From: Thermoplasmata archaeon | GTDB lineage: Archaea > Thermoplasmatota > Thermoplasmata > Thermoplasmatales > Thermoplasmataceae | DNA: 30,438 nt | NCBI GenBank assembly: GCA_021811635.1 | Contig: JAJZNS010000034.1 | Coordinates: forward strand, 1-30,438 | Direction of reading: 5' to 3' | Shown: one piece after another, positions 30,433 to 30,438 of the stretch | How positions within the stretch are numbered: the stretch's first letter is position 1 | How the letters are laid out: every line of letters begins with the position of its first letter | Program-made: the position numbers and the translations under genes | Notes under the pieces: model-generated | What the model saw: the letters and a program-made list of their open reading frames with translations, nothing else | The model's database searches: none | What the model was told of the DNA's origin: nothing

Positions 30433-30438
30433 CTTATT

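Noticed and set aside
1..30438. CRISPR arrays, insertion sequences or prophage
   Set aside because: No regularly spaced repeats, transposase motifs, terminal inverted repeats or integrase were seen; all long frames are core genes.

Overview
The window looks like chromosomal core-genome DNA from a Thermoplasmatales archaeon (Thermoplasma and relatives). Four things point there: a gene for the bacterial-type HU homologue HTa (22173-22442), which I recognise as the Thermoplasma chromatin protein; a Kae1-Bud32 fusion (18534-20123); a 5S rRNA gene that stands alone with its own promoter (7619-7739); and archaeal machinery throughout (unsplit RNA polymerase B, RpoH, aIF2 gamma, S6e, RPA, MTAP with a CxC tail). 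Base composition is mixed, near the middle of the GC range by eye. I cannot name the genus.

Layout. 1-5333 (minus strand): tRNA-Lys(UUU), rpoH, rpoB and the 5' part of rpoA1, which runs off the window. 5408-6451: mtnA. 6448-7739 (minus): 5S rRNA followed closely by trpS. 7910-10696: a RecA/KaiC-like P-loop ATPase, a small unknown gene on the other strand, and hemB. 10716-14151 (minus): a fixC-fixX-etfB-etfA operon. 14234-15490 (minus): a secreted sedolisin-type acid protease. 15815-18056: an EndoIII/MagIII-like glycosylase facing an rps6e-aIF2 gamma operon. 18534-20680: kae1-bud32 and an ITP/XTP pyrophosphatase gene. 20740-22442: a small membrane protein, spermidine synthase and HTa. 22479-25225: the two halves of glycine decarboxylase P protein. 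25227-28276 (minus): a five-gene operon of a 204-residue unknown, RPA, an RPA-associated protein and two small unknowns. 28381-30403 (minus): MTA phosphorylase and a beta-CASP ribonuclease.

How genes work together. speE makes methylthioadenosine, mtnP cleaves it and mtnA isomerises the product, so three steps of polyamine and methionine salvage lie in this window. fixC, fixX, etfB and etfA form one flavin electron-transfer complex. gcvPA and gcvPB form one enzyme. The RPA operon groups single-strand DNA binding with unknown partners.

Expression signals are unusually readable. Most first genes of transcription units have a TATA-like element centred about 25 bases before the start codon, so most of these mRNAs should be leaderless, whereas genes inside operons carry Shine-Dalgarno motifs or stop-start overlaps. 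That pattern was used here to choose starts for hemB, kae1-bud32, speE, gcvPA and two unknown genes. I saw no insertion sequence, CRISPR array, prophage or other clear mobile element. The least explained parts are the RPA operon's unknown members, the P-loop ATPase at 7910, the apparent CTG start at 20120, and two gene-free stretches (15523-15782 and 18110-18502).
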